Source: Ignavibacteriae bacterium HGW-Ignavibacteriae-2 (lineage in GTDB: Bacteria; Bacteroidota; Ignavibacteria; Ignavibacteriales; Melioribacteraceae). From it: a DNA stretch of 64,000 nt. Each line of letters starts with the position of its first letter. Positions within the stretch are counted from its first letter, which is position 1. The notes under the pieces were generated by a model. The model saw only the letters and a program-made list of their open reading frames with translations. It ran no database searches and was not told where the DNA came from. The stretch lies in assembly GCA_002839805.1 (NCBI GenBank), contig PGYT01000004.1:62876-126875 (forward strand), given 5' to 3'. Both the position numbers and the translations under genes were made by a program. Below, piece after piece: positions 10,131 through 18,913 of the stretch.

Positions 10131-11162
10131 ATGAAACAGATAAATAAACTTTTAATATTAGTCCTCTCGCTGCTATTGCTTTCGCACGCAAGTTTTGCAT
10201 CAGGAGGAAAAAGAACCGGCACTGGTGGTGCCACTCAATTGCTTATTCCGGTGGGTGCCCGTACTATGGCTATGGGCGGTGCTAACATTTCATCAGTTCA
10301 TGGTATTGAAGCGTTATTCTGGAATCCTGCGGGAATTGCAATCACTGACCATAGCGTTGATGTTACATTCTCACATATGACATACTTAGCTGATATAGGC
10401 GTGGAATACGGCGCTGTCAGCGCAAAAATCGAAGATTTTGGAGTTTTATCATTTAACGTGAAAACCTTAGCCATTGGTGATATACCCATAACAACAACTC
10501 GCGATCCGGATGGGACAGGAAGTACTTTCAGACCACAAATGCTTACTTTCGGTATTGGATATTCACGCGCCTTAACAGATAATATTGCCGTTGGAGTTAT
10601 TGGAACTTTTATTTCTGAAACCATTGGAGATGTGGACGCAACAGGAATGGCCTTTTCAATTGGAATAATGTACGAGAATTTAGGCGCAATTAATGGTTTG
10701 AATTTTGGAGTTACTGTTAAGAACCTTGGACCCGAAATGAGATATGACGGACCAGGTCTTTTATATGAAAGCTCCGTCACAGATTTCAATAGGCCTCCTC
10801 AACTTGCAAAATATGAGTCAGCTGCATTTGAATTACCTTCACAATTCGAATTAGGATTCTCTTACCAACCGAAATTTGATGCTGTGAATAATGTAATATT
10901 CACTAGTTCTTTTCAAAATAATAATTTTTCGGGAGATGAATATCGTTTTGGTGCCGAATATAATTATACTCATCAATTCTTTGTTAGAGGCGGTTATCAG
11001 TTTGCACCAAACGTTAATAGTGAAGATTATATATTCGGATTATCGGCCGGTGTAGGAGTAAAATATAATACCGGAGGCATTGACATAATGGTTGATTACG
11101 CATTTAAACAAGTTGAATATTTTGATAATAATCATGTATTCAGTGTAACTTTAGGTTTTTAA
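10131..11162 (+). CDS. PorV/PorQ family outer-membrane protein
   Basis: Beta-barrel outer-membrane protein of 343 residues, related to PorV (LptO) and PorQ of the type IX secretion system and to FadL-type barrels. Signal peptide about 1-23, cleaving after SFA. The family's N-terminal signature is clear: GGATQLLIPVGARTMAMGG, followed by IEALFWNPAGIA. Repeated amphipathic strands run to a terminal Phe (FSVTLGF). PorV is known to shuttle or anchor cargo with type A sorting domains; its position 18 bp after such a cargo suggests a dedicated cargo-specific copy. It could equally be the general PorV, since no other T9SS component is in the window. A hairpin terminator follows. Confidence 0.85.
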   Translation: MKQINKLLILVLSLLLLSHASFASGGKRTGTGGATQLLIPVGARTMAMGGANISSVHGIEALFWNPAGIAITDHSVDVTFSHMTYLADIGVEYGAVSAKIEDFGVLSFNVKTLAIGDIPITTTRDPDGTGSTFRPQMLTFGIGYSRALTDNIAVGVIGTFISETIGDVDATGMAFSIGIMYENLGAINGLNFGVTVKNLGPEMRYDGPGLLYESSVTDFNRPPQLAKYESAAFELPSQFELGFSYQPKFDAVNNVIFTSSFQNNNFSGDEYRFGAEYNYTHQFFVRGGYQFAPNVNSEDYIFGLSAGVGVKYNTGGIDIMVDYAFKQVEYFDNNHVFSVTLGF

Positions 11163-11195
11163 ATTTAAATGGGAATCAACTATACCTTAATTCAG

Positions 11196-11218
11196 ACTGC
11201 CCTGTTAATCGGGGCAGT
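11196..11218 (+). terminator. Rho-independent terminator after the PorV-like gene
   Basis: A 7-bp stem ACTGCCC/GGGCAGT with a 9-nt loop lies 34 bp after the stop codon of the PorV-like gene and is followed by TTTGT. The T-tract is short, so termination may be partial. Confidence 0.6.
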
Positions 11219-11420
11219 TTGTAAATAACTGTTAAATATATTTACTTTGAGTTCATTTTTTATTTTATATTCCACTAAATATTACCGATTGTCAAAAGCG
11301 TTTTTAATTAAGTCCCTCCATTTTATCAATTAAAATTGCTCCTTAGCAGAACAAACTTTTATAAGACCAGAAAATCTTTTGATTGTGTTTTTAGATTTAA
11401 TAATTTACAACACATGATCT

Positions 11421-11446
11421 AAGGTTTTATTCTTGATTAAAACCTT
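11421..11446. promoter_or_regulatory. Inverted repeat upstream of nfnAB promoter
   Basis: Perfect 9-bp arms AAGGTTTTA (11421-11429) and TAAAACCTT (11438-11446) with an 8-bp spacer. It ends 34 bp before the TATAAT that probably serves nfnA, so it would lie upstream of the -35 region, a typical activator position. No T-tract follows on either strand, which argues against a terminator. Regulator unknown. Confidence 0.35.
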
Positions 11447-11479
11447 CTGATGATTTTCTTTAATAAGTCTAATAATAAC

Positions 11480-11485
11480 TATAAT
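11480..11485 (+). promoter_or_regulatory. Probable -10 box of the nfnAB promoter
   Basis: A consensus TATAAT lies 23 bp before the nfnA ATG, giving a short leader that includes the ribosome binding site ACGGAGA. No good -35 hexamer is found at 16-18 bp, which fits an activator-dependent promoter served by the inverted repeat just upstream. Confidence 0.35.
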
Positions 11486-11507
11486 AAATGGTTACGGAGA
11501 AGCTTTT

Positions 11508-12362
11508 ATGTCCAAAATACTCCATAAGAAACAACTTTCGAAAGATGTATTTTTAATGAGACTCTACGCCCCGCTTATAGCAGAAGAACGCAGCGCAGGT
11601 CAGTTTATAATTCTTCAACTCGATGATGATTACGGCGAAAGGATTCCTTTAACGATAGCTGACGCAGATATGAAAGAGGGATCAATCACAATTATTTTTC
11701 AAGTAGTAGGCAAATCCACTCAAGTACTTTCAAAACTTAAGGAAGGTGAAAACATACCCACTTTGGTTGGTCCTTTAGGCAGACCCACACATATTGAAAA
11801 TTTTGGTACTGTTGTATGTGTTGGTGGTGGAATAGGCGTAGCTCCGCTTCACCCTATTGCTCAGGCCCTTAAAAATGCAGGTAATAAAGTTATTACAATT
11901 ATTGGCGCCCGTACAAAAGATCTTATAATACTTGAAGAGGAGATGCGAGAAATTGCGGACGAATTTATAATATGTACCGATGACGGGTCATACGGGAGGA
12001 AAGCATTAGTTACTGAACCTTTAAAAGAAATTTGTGAAAGAGAGATTAAACCTGACATGGCTATAGCCATAGGTCCGCCAATAATGATGAAGTTTTGCTC
12101 ACTAACCACAAAACCTTATGATGTTCATACATTAGTTTCATTAAATACAATTATGGTAGATGGAACGGGTATGTGCGGCGGATGCCGAGTAAATATAGGA
12201 AATGAAGTTAAATTCGTTTGCGTAGATGGTCCCGAGTTTGATGGGCATCTTGTCGATTTTGATAATATGATGTCGCGTTTAAATTCTTATAAAGATATTG
12301 AAAAATCTCACATGTGTAATCTTGATAAACAATTTGATGCTAAAATTTTGGAGGTTTCTTAA
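11508..12362 (+). CDS. nfnA: NfnA-type ferredoxin-NADP reductase, small FAD/[2Fe-2S] subunit
   Basis: FAD- and NAD(H)-binding subunit of the NfnAB family (sulfide dehydrogenase/dihydroorotate dehydrogenase electron-transfer-like), 284 residues. In characterised anaerobes NfnAB couples reduced ferredoxin and NADH to NADP+ reduction by electron bifurcation. Visible: FAD-binding RIPLTI (45-50), nucleotide-binding VGGGIGVAPLHP (105-116), and the cluster site MVDGTGMCGGCRV with a later Cys238. Asp218 with Cys223, Cys226 and Cys238 reproduces the unusual Asp-plus-three-Cys [2Fe-2S] ligation known for NfnA. Good ribosome binding site ACGGAGA. It overlaps nfnB by one base, so the two are translationally coupled. 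Confidence 0.9.
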   Translation: MSKILHKKQLSKDVFLMRLYAPLIAEERSAGQFIILQLDDDYGERIPLTIADADMKEGSITIIFQVVGKSTQVLSKLKEGENIPTLVGPLGRPTHIENFGTVVCVGGGIGVAPLHPIAQALKNAGNKVITIIGARTKDLIILEEEMREIADEFIICTDDGSYGRKALVTEPLKEICEREIKPDMAIAIGPPIMMKFCSLTTKPYDVHTLVSLNTIMVDGTGMCGGCRVNIGNEVKFVCVDGPEFDGHLVDFDNMMSRLNSYKDIEKSHMCNLDKQFDAKILEVS

Positions 12363-13873
12363 TGGGTCATCTATCAGCGGAAGAATTACAGGATAAAGCA
12401 AAATTAATTTTGGAAGATATATTAGCAAAAGAAGAACCGCTTAAAGTAAAAGACAGAATGAAAATTCCATCTCAAATTATGCCTCAGCAGGACGAATTTG
12501 CAAGAAGGCATAATTTGGACGAGGTAACATTAGGTTTAACTCTGGAGCAGGCCAGACTTGAAGCAATGAGATGTCTTCAATGTGTAAAAAAAACATGCGT
12601 AAATGATTGTCCTGTATTTATTGAAATTCCAGGATTTATTAAATATATAGCCGATGGCGACATGCAAGGCGCTGTTGACGAAATAAAAAAAGTTAGTCTT
12701 CTTCCATCAATTTGTGGCAGAGTATGTCCACAGGAATCACAGTGTCAATTAAACTGCACGGTAGGCAAAGCTCTAAAGGATGTGGACAAAGGAGTTGCTA
12801 TAGGCAGACTTGAAAGATTTGTTGCCGATTGGGAGAGAGCTACGGGAAATATTAGAATTCCCGAAGTTAAACCGGAAACGGGGAAAAAAGTCGCTGTCGT
12901 TGGTTCAGGCCCTGCAGGTCTGGTAGTTGCCGCAGATGTAAGACGCGAAGGTCACCACGTAACAATTTTCGAGGCGTTTCATAAATTGGGTGGAGTAATG
13001 CGTTACGGTATTCCGGAATTTCGACTGCCAAATGATATAATTGATCAGGAAATAAATACACTTTCAAAAATGGGAGTCGAATTTAAAACTAATTTTGTTG
13101 TTGGAAGAACAAGAAAATTGATGGATCTAATAAATAAAGACGGCTACGACGCTGTATTTGTTGGAACAGGTGCAGGACTCCCTATGTTTATGGGTATTGA
13201 AGGAGAAAATCTTGTCGGTGTGTTTTCTGCAAACGAATATTTAACACGTGCCAATTTGATGCGCGCATTCGACCGTGAAAATTCAGATACACCAATTTAT
13301 AAATCAAAAAATGTTGCTGTTCTGGGAGGCGGAAACGTTGCAATGGATTCAGCCCGAATGGCTGTGCGTCTTGGTGCGGAAAAAGTATATATAGTTTACA
13401 GAAGAACCGAAAAAGAAATGCCGGCGAGAATTGAAGAAGTCGCTCACGCTAAAGAAGAAGGAATTGATTTTTTATTTTTACAAAACGCAAAAAAAATAAT
13501 CGGTGACGAAAATGGTAGAGTAAAAGCTATAGAATGCCTTCGTTACGAACTTGGAGAACCCGATAGTTCGGGTAGAAGAAGACCTGTTGTAATTCCTGAT
13601 TCCGAATTTACACTTACTGTAGATACAGTAATAGTTGCTATTGGAAACGGAAGTAATCCATTAATTAGTCAAACTACACCCGAGTTGAATGTAAACAAAT
13701 GGGGGAACTTAATAGTTGACGAAAAACAGAAAACTTCGGTGGACAAAATATTCGCCGGCGGAGATATTGTACTTGGTGCCGCTACAGTTATTCTTGCAAT
13801 GGGTGAAGGAAGAAAAGCAGCTACGGCTATTAATGAAATGCTTGTTAAATCGGACACCGCAGTTAAAAACTAA
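12362..13873 (+). CDS. nfnB: NfnB-type large subunit (glutamate synthase small-subunit-like)
   Basis: Large subunit of the NfnAB complex, also annotated gltA or NADPH-dependent glutamate synthase, 503 residues. The N-terminal region has two rows of four cysteines (71, 74, 79, 83 and 118, 122, 128, 132) for two [4Fe-4S] clusters. An FAD-binding GSGPAG lies at 181-186 with E205 in the FEAFHKLGG stretch, and a second dinucleotide fold contains LGGGNVAMDSARM with RRTEKEMPAR for NADPH. The C-terminal IFAGGDIVLGAATVILAMGEG closes the FAD site. Pairing with nfnA makes a bifurcating transhydrogenase the best reading; a true glutamate synthase would need a large GltB-like subunit, absent here. A 9-bp hairpin terminator follows. 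Confidence 0.9.
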   Translation: MGHLSAEELQDKAKLILEDILAKEEPLKVKDRMKIPSQIMPQQDEFARRHNLDEVTLGLTLEQARLEAMRCLQCVKKTCVNDCPVFIEIPGFIKYIADGDMQGAVDEIKKVSLLPSICGRVCPQESQCQLNCTVGKALKDVDKGVAIGRLERFVADWERATGNIRIPEVKPETGKKVAVVGSGPAGLVVAADVRREGHHVTIFEAFHKLGGVMRYGIPEFRLPNDIIDQEINTLSKMGVEFKTNFVVGRTRKLMDLINKDGYDAVFVGTGAGLPMFMGIEGENLVGVFSANEYLTRANLMRAFDRENSDTPIYKSKNVAVLGGGNVAMDSARMAVRLGAEKVYIVYRRTEKEMPARIEEVAHAKEEGIDFLFLQNAKKIIGDENGRVKAIECLRYELGEPDSSGRRRPVVIPDSEFTLTVDTVIVAIGNGSNPLISQTTPELNVNKWGNLIVDEKQKTSVDKIFAGGDIVLGAATVILAMGEGRKAATAINEMLVKSDTAVKN

Positions 13874-13887
13874 ACTTTATTATCTTC

Positions 13888-13911
13888 AGCGGCATTAAAT
13901 TGAATGCCGCT
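13888..13911 (+). terminator. Terminator of nfnAB
   Basis: A perfect 9-bp stem AGCGGCATT/AATGCCGCT with a 6-nt loop starts 15 bp after the nfnB stop codon. It is followed by a T-rich but interrupted tail (TGAACATTTTCTT). Confidence 0.7.
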
Positions 13912-14063
13912 TGAACATTTTCTTGATAACAAGTGGAAAATAGTTCTCAATCAATGACTTGCATTATATTTTCCATATATTGATTTTTTAACAATGTAAA
14001 TATGGGAATGCTTATTAGACTTAGATTTACGGTTTTGTTTACTAATATCAAATTGGAGATTAT

Positions 14064-14663
14064 ATGTTTGATTACAAAAAACCGCTATTTATATTTTTAA
14101 TGCTCTTCTCTTTTACAACTTATTCGCAAAGCCATAATAATGTTTCTGTATTGTTGGGAATTAATCAAATCAATTCTACAAGTTTCGGCGGTGAAATATA
14201 TTATCTAACAAATTTGCATGAAAAATTGTTCATGCGTTTTTCTTTGGCTTATTATGATTTCCCGGGAAGAAAAAAATTGAACGAAGAAGATTTATTTTCT
14301 GATATTTCTTCAATCATAGAAGCTGACAGGGATGTTTCAGTTTCCCTTGGCGGGAGATATTATTTGAGTGAAAATAATTTTAAGCCGTTTTTTGATTTGC
14401 TTTATGAACTTAATTATTTCACCAATACACTTGAATATGACCGAATTAAAGTAAGTCCTGAAAATTTAGGCGATGACTTCAGATATGAGACATCCATTGT
14501 ACGGACATCCGATCCTATAATTAAAAGTTCAATTGGATGGGCAATAGGAATAGAACAGGAAATAAATAAAGATTTTTCATTGAGTGTATTAGCAGGTCAA
14601 AGATTTATTTCAGGCAATTATCAATCGTTTAAGCTACTGGCCGGATTGGTATATAATATTTAG
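14064..14663 (+). CDS. Small outer-membrane beta-barrel protein, function unknown
   Basis: Secreted protein of 199 residues with an N-terminal signal peptide (about 1-21, ending TTYSQ, a typical Bacteroidota cleavage region). The mature part alternates hydrophobic and polar residues in strand-length blocks (SVLLGINQI, FMRFSLAYYDF, VSVSLGGRYYL, FSLSVLAGQRF, FKLLAGLVYNI), which suggests an eight-stranded porin-like or OmpA-type barrel. A predicted charged loop lies near 70-95. It stands alone between the nfnAB terminator and a convergent GH13 gene. ATG start with a weak GGAGAT ribosome binding site. No specific family recognised. Confidence 0.7.
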   Translation: MFDYKKPLFIFLMLFSFTTYSQSHNNVSVLLGINQINSTSFGGEIYYLTNLHEKLFMRFSLAYYDFPGRKKLNEEDLFSDISSIIEADRDVSVSLGGRYYLSENNFKPFFDLLYELNYFTNTLEYDRIKVSPENLGDDFRYETSIVRTSDPIIKSSIGWAIGIEQEINKDFSLSVLAGQRFISGNYQSFKLLAGLVYNI

Positions 14664-14907
14664 CCAGATCGATCTATCGCTATTTTATAAAATTTAATCG
14701 ATTATACTTTTTGATTATATCATAGACTGTTAATCATTATCTCTTATTAATTTTTTTGGTCAAGAGTAAGTTTTTAAAAATGACAATTAGAATATTTTAA
14801 AGAGATTCGGATTTTGTTTTTCACTCTTCCTGAATAAAATTAAAGTTTAATTCTTATTTCAGTTTTTAACTCCATTACTTTCAAAAACTATTTCTCCAAC
14901 TTTAATT

Positions 14908-17900
14908 TCATTTATTTAACAAAAACTCTTTCAGAATTTCCAATCTGTATCCAGCCCGGTCACTTGTCTCTATTATATAATTACCAACTTTATAGATCTG
15001 TGATATAAATTCCTTGACTTTTTCCTGAATATAGGTCTCAGTAGATTCTTCAGATCCAACCGGAAGTCTGCTGGGACTGTCCAATACAAATAAATATTTT
15101 AAGAGTGCAATTGTAAAAAGCCAGTTCACTAATTCTTCAAATCTTTCCTTACTATAATACCAAACCCCTTTATATTCGTTAGTAAGTAAAAATTCGTTTA
15201 CATCTTCGTCATTCAGAAGTTCTTTAATTAAGTTACCTTTAATTTCGGACACAAAACTTTTAATTTTTATTCCTGTTTTAATGTCAAAAATATTTTTCGG
15301 CCCTTTTTCCATATCAAAAAGTTTATCGCTGAAATTTATAAGAATTTTCAACAGAACCATTTGCCGGCGAACACCCTCCTCGCCTCTTCCAATACGTTTA
15401 ATAATTTTCGTTACAGGAGTAATTAACCTCATCTCATCAATAATACTCGATTTTGAACCAACTAATTTAATGTCGAATATTTTTTGTAATTCTGTGACAA
15501 TAACAAATAATAATAGTATTAAAAAATTCTCCTTATAGTTCGCCTCTTCACTTATAAGAATTGATTTGTTCAAATCGAGGTATTCAGTATGAGTAGCCGG
15601 AGAATAGTTTAGCATCAGGGCTAAATTAATATTTTTAATTTGTTTGAGTGTATTAACGAAATTATCACTTGTAAAATCGAAGTGTTCATTACCCAACTTG
15701 GAAATAATTTCATTTACTAGCTGATAAAATTTATCGCCCAAAACTTTTAATTCATCGCTACTGTCTTTTTCTTCATCTACATGCGTAATTAGATGATCAA
15801 TTAGGAAACTCACTTCATTATCGCGAAATATTTTTTCAAACGACTCATGTACGGGTTGAAGCACTAAATCCTCGTAAGCCCTTCGAATACTCGGCACACT
15901 TTGGTTGTGAAGCTTTTTATAGAGTTCATTGTACTTGCCCGTATTATCATTTACTTCTTCAAATCCTCCGAGCACTTTAAAATTGAAGCCATTAATATGA
16001 AGATAATAACCGCCGAGAACCATATCTGAGCCTTTAAGCAGGAATTCCTGATTTAATATAAAATCTCGGCAGATATAGAAATATTTATCCTCTCCTTTTA
16101 TTCCAAGAGCCTCAATGAGTGTAATAGATTTTGTGAATTTATTTCCTTTACCGTCGCTTACAAGTTTGGGTGTAGACACGTTTATTTTGCCGTATGCGGC
16201 TTCATATTTATTGTTGTACAAAACAAGTACTTTTTCGTTCTTATATGAATTAGTGAAGGCGAAAACATTTTCATTTATATTTCCATATTCATCTACACAA
16301 TCGAAAAACCAGAAATTTTCAACTTCTGCAAAGAGATAACGTTTCCTCATAAGAGGAAATATTTCTCTTTCATGTCTTTCCACCAGGGATTGTTTTGGTT
16401 CCTCATTATAATAAGCGCGCTGATACTCCATTCCATATTTTTCAGTGTATCCTTCTATTTGTCCATGTGCAAACATTGGAAGTCCAGGCAGAGTTACCAT
16501 AAGCATTAAGACACCGAAATATTTGTCGTCCGTACCAAACTGACGTATCGCAGTTTCTTCATCCGGATTACTCATAAAGTTCACGTAACGTTTAAGTATT
16601 TCGGGTTCAAATTCGAGTGTGTTGGTAATAAGATCCCGGTATTTTTCATTTTCTTCTTTCATCATCATATGCATAAATGCCGAATTATAAACTCTATGCA
16701 TTCCAAGACTACGAACAAAGTAGCCTTCCATAAGCCAAAAAGCCTCTGCTAACAGAAGAGTTTCAGGCATTTCATAATTTATTCTGTCAACTACTTCTCT
16801 CCAAAATTCCTCAGGAAATACTTCGTCGAATTCTTGTTTGGTGAGCGCATAATCCGCGCGCGAAGGAATATCCCCGCCGGTGCCTGGCTGAGGATACCAA
16901 AGTCTTGAAAAGTGCCGTTTTGTAAGAGTCATAGCCGCATCGAAACGAATAATAGAAAACCTGCGAGCAACCTCAAATATCTTTTGAATTACGGCTTCTC
17001 TAACCTCTTTTTTAATCAGGTCTAATTGCGCTGTATCGTTCCATGGCATATTGGTTCCATCGTTACCATGGTAGATATATCTTACATCATTATTACGTTT
17101 GTCGAAACGTCTGAATACAACCGCCGCATCATCTTTTGTGTAATATCCGTCTTCAATTCTAATTTCTACATTAGAATCCTCGGATAAATCCTCCCCTGTA
17201 AATTTATATCCGGCAAAGGGCAATGATTTAGTTTGTATAAAATATTCGGGATGACGAACAATCCAATCTGAGTAAATACCTGTATGATTTGGGACCATAT
17301 CGCTGGCTAAACGAAGTCCGCGTGCTTTGGCTCTTTCATTTAAATTATCAAACGCAATTTCACCCCCAAGATCATGAGCAATCTGATAATCGTATAAAGA
17401 ATAAGCTGAAGCAACTGCATCGATATTGCCCATGATGTGCTTTATTCTTTTTGACGCACTGCTGCGTTCCCACAATCCGATTAGCCACAATCCTGTAAAA
17501 TTACGCTGCACGAGTAAATCAAGTTCTTCGTTTGGAACCTGATTTAATCTTTTAATTTCGCGTTGATATTTTTTAGACAACTGATCCAGCCATACATATA
17601 CATTTTTGGCCATCAGCACAACACTTGGCATCCAATGTATATCTTTTGTAAACTGCTCCGGTTCATGAAAATCATGTTCTGCATCATGAGCGTACTTATA
17701 ATGTGATTTACCAAGTGTTAAATGCTCACTCCCCAACACCTTTCCTTTATATACTGGAACCACAGTAGGCGGAGCGCCGATACCGCCGGAAAAGTCATCA
17801 AATCTAGTATCCTCTCTCATTAAATCTTTACTTGATAATATGCGCTCGGTAAAATAATCTTTGAGTATAACGCCCCATTTCATTCTGATGAATTCAAGTT

Positions 17901-18597
17901 GATCCCATAAGTTATCAGGATTTGAAATTATGGGTGTCTTAAGCATTTTAAAAAGATCCTGATTATCAGGGCCGAAACGCGGTTGAGTTGTAAAAAAGGA
18001 ATTTAAAGCCGAAATAACTTTTTGATAGGTTTCATAATTCTTGAAGTATTTTTCATCAAATAACTCTATCATTTTTTTATTAGCAGGATTATAATTAGCG
18101 AAGTATAACAACATTAATTCTTCGAGTGTTATTTCGTAATTGCTTTTGCTGCCTGTTAACGAATTAAGATAATCAAAAACACTAATTTTACCTTTGTAAA
18201 CTTCAGATGGCGGATAGAGTTCTATAAATTCAAATACGAGCTTACGTATTTCGTCTTCCCCAATTTTTTTGTTTAGATCTATTATTGCATTTTTAAAAAC
18301 ACCCGGATTCATTGTTTCTTCATACAGGCGAATAATAAAATGATAAATTTCGTCCATCAAGCCAACAGCGTTAACTTCACCATAACGAAGATATTGAGAA
18401 ATTTCTCTTTTAGAATTTATTGTATCAACAAATTTACGAACAGATTTAAAATCCGCGAGTACCACATTTCCATTTATCGAAAAGAGTTCGTTATAAAAGT
18501 CATATTTTTTTCTAGCAGTTCTGGAAATATGAAATTCGAATGTAAAGTCTGAATACAATTTTACATCAGATAAATTAGATTGAAGTTTAATTAACAC
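14908..18597 (-). CDS. Very large GH13 alpha-amylase-family protein
   Basis: A 1229-residue GH13 family protein. The TIM barrel spans about 360-760. Conserved regions: I, DMVPNH (433-438); II, RFDAA with nucleophile Asp553; III, LLAEAF with acid/base Glu618; IV, SNPDEE with Asp679. All three catalytic carboxylates are present, but region IV has Asn-Pro-Asp in place of the usual Asn-His-Asp. About 360 residues precede the barrel and about 400 helical residues follow the beta-sandwich-like stretch near 780-860; neither is recognised. No signal peptide, so it is probably cytoplasmic and may act on glycogen or maltodextrin, possibly as a transferase. GTG start at 18597 with GAGGCAAC upstream. Monocistronic. 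Confidence 0.8.
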   Translation of the reverse strand: MLIKLQSNLSDVKLYSDFTFEFHISRTARKKYDFYNELFSINGNVVLADFKSVRKFVDTINSKREISQYLRYGEVNAVGLMDEIYHFIIRLYEETMNPGVFKNAIIDLNKKIGEDEIRKLVFEFIELYPPSEVYKGKISVFDYLNSLTGSKSNYEITLEELMLLYFANYNPANKKMIELFDEKYFKNYETYQKVISALNSFFTTQPRFGPDNQDLFKMLKTPIISNPDNLWDQLEFIRMKWGVILKDYFTERILSSKDLMREDTRFDDFSGGIGAPPTVVPVYKGKVLGSEHLTLGKSHYKYAHDAEHDFHEPEQFTKDIHWMPSVVLMAKNVYVWLDQLSKKYQREIKRLNQVPNEELDLLVQRNFTGLWLIGLWERSSASKRIKHIMGNIDAVASAYSLYDYQIAHDLGGEIAFDNLNERAKARGLRLASDMVPNHTGIYSDWIVRHPEYFIQTKSLPFAGYKFTGEDLSEDSNVEIRIEDGYYTKDDAAVVFRRFDKRNNDVRYIYHGNDGTNMPWNDTAQLDLIKKEVREAVIQKIFEVARRFSIIRFDAAMTLTKRHFSRLWYPQPGTGGDIPSRADYALTKQEFDEVFPEEFWREVVDRINYEMPETLLLAEAFWLMEGYFVRSLGMHRVYNSAFMHMMMKEENEKYRDLITNTLEFEPEILKRYVNFMSNPDEETAIRQFGTDDKYFGVLMLMVTLPGLPMFAHGQIEGYTEKYGMEYQRAYYNEEPKQSLVERHEREIFPLMRKRYLFAEVENFWFFDCVDEYGNINENVFAFTNSYKNEKVLVLYNNKYEAAYGKINVSTPKLVSDGKGNKFTKSITLIEALGIKGEDKYFYICRDFILNQEFLLKGSDMVLGGYYLHINGFNFKVLGGFEEVNDNTGKYNELYKKLHNQSVPSIRRAYEDLVLQPVHESFEKIFRDNEVSFLIDHLITHVDEEKDSSDELKVLGDKFYQLVNEIISKLGNEHFDFTSDNFVNTLKQIKNINLALMLNYSPATHTEYLDLNKSILISEEANYKENFLILLLFVIVTELQKIFDIKLVGSKSSIIDEMRLITPVTKIIKRIGRGEEGVRRQMVLLKILINFSDKLFDMEKGPKNIFDIKTGIKIKSFVSEIKGNLIKELLNDEDVNEFLLTNEYKGVWYYSKERFEELVNWLFTIALLKYLFVLDSPSRLPVGSEESTETYIQEKVKEFISQIYKVGNYIIETSDRAGYRLEILKEFLLNK

Positions 18598-18913
18598 AGT
18601 TGCCTCTATATATTTAAGATCTGTAAAATGTAGTTATTAATATACTATTTTATTTATAATCGAACACAAATTCATCTAAACTTCTGAGTTTGTGAGACCC
18701 AATATATTTCTTCAAATCAACAATTTTATTACCATTATTTAGGCGGTAAATGTTTCACTTGGCATATAGTATCATGTCTAATTCAAAATTTAATACTACC
18801 TTATGATATTTATAAAATATATGAACCAATTTTCCTCATTTAGATGTTCCTGCAAATTGAAATTAGAGCAGTATAGAGGTATATTTTTAGTTTAAATTAG
18901 AGAATGTAATTTT
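18598..18913. other. Divergent intergenic region, GH13 gene / mutS
   Basis: A 316-bp AT-rich region between divergent genes. The mutS promoter is at its right end (18857-18885). The rest holds no recognisable gene, RNA or strong palindrome; the promoter for the GH13 gene must lie at the left end but could not be pinned down. Confidence 0.5.
18857..18885 (+). promoter_or_regulatory. Sigma-70-type promoter of mutS
   Basis: TTGAAA (18857-18862), a 17-bp spacer and TATATT (18880-18885). The predicted transcription start is about 18892, giving a leader of about 22 nt before the mutS ATG. This matches the classical sigma-70 pattern rather than the TAnnTTTG motif of Bacteroidetes. Confidence 0.5.

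Larger units (their letters stand above)
11163..11507. other. Intergenic region with terminator, hairpin and -10 element
   Basis: A 345-bp region between the PorV-like gene and nfnA. It contains a terminator (11196-11218), a 9-bp AT-rich inverted repeat (11421-11446) and a perfect TATAAT (11480-11485) 23 bp before the nfnA ATG. No open reading frame with a ribosome binding site was found. Confidence 0.5.

Noticed and set aside
10298-10789. Long antisense open frame (163 codons) inside the PorV-like gene
   Set aside because: The plus-strand protein has a signal peptide and family signature; the antisense product has no recognisable motif or ribosome binding site.
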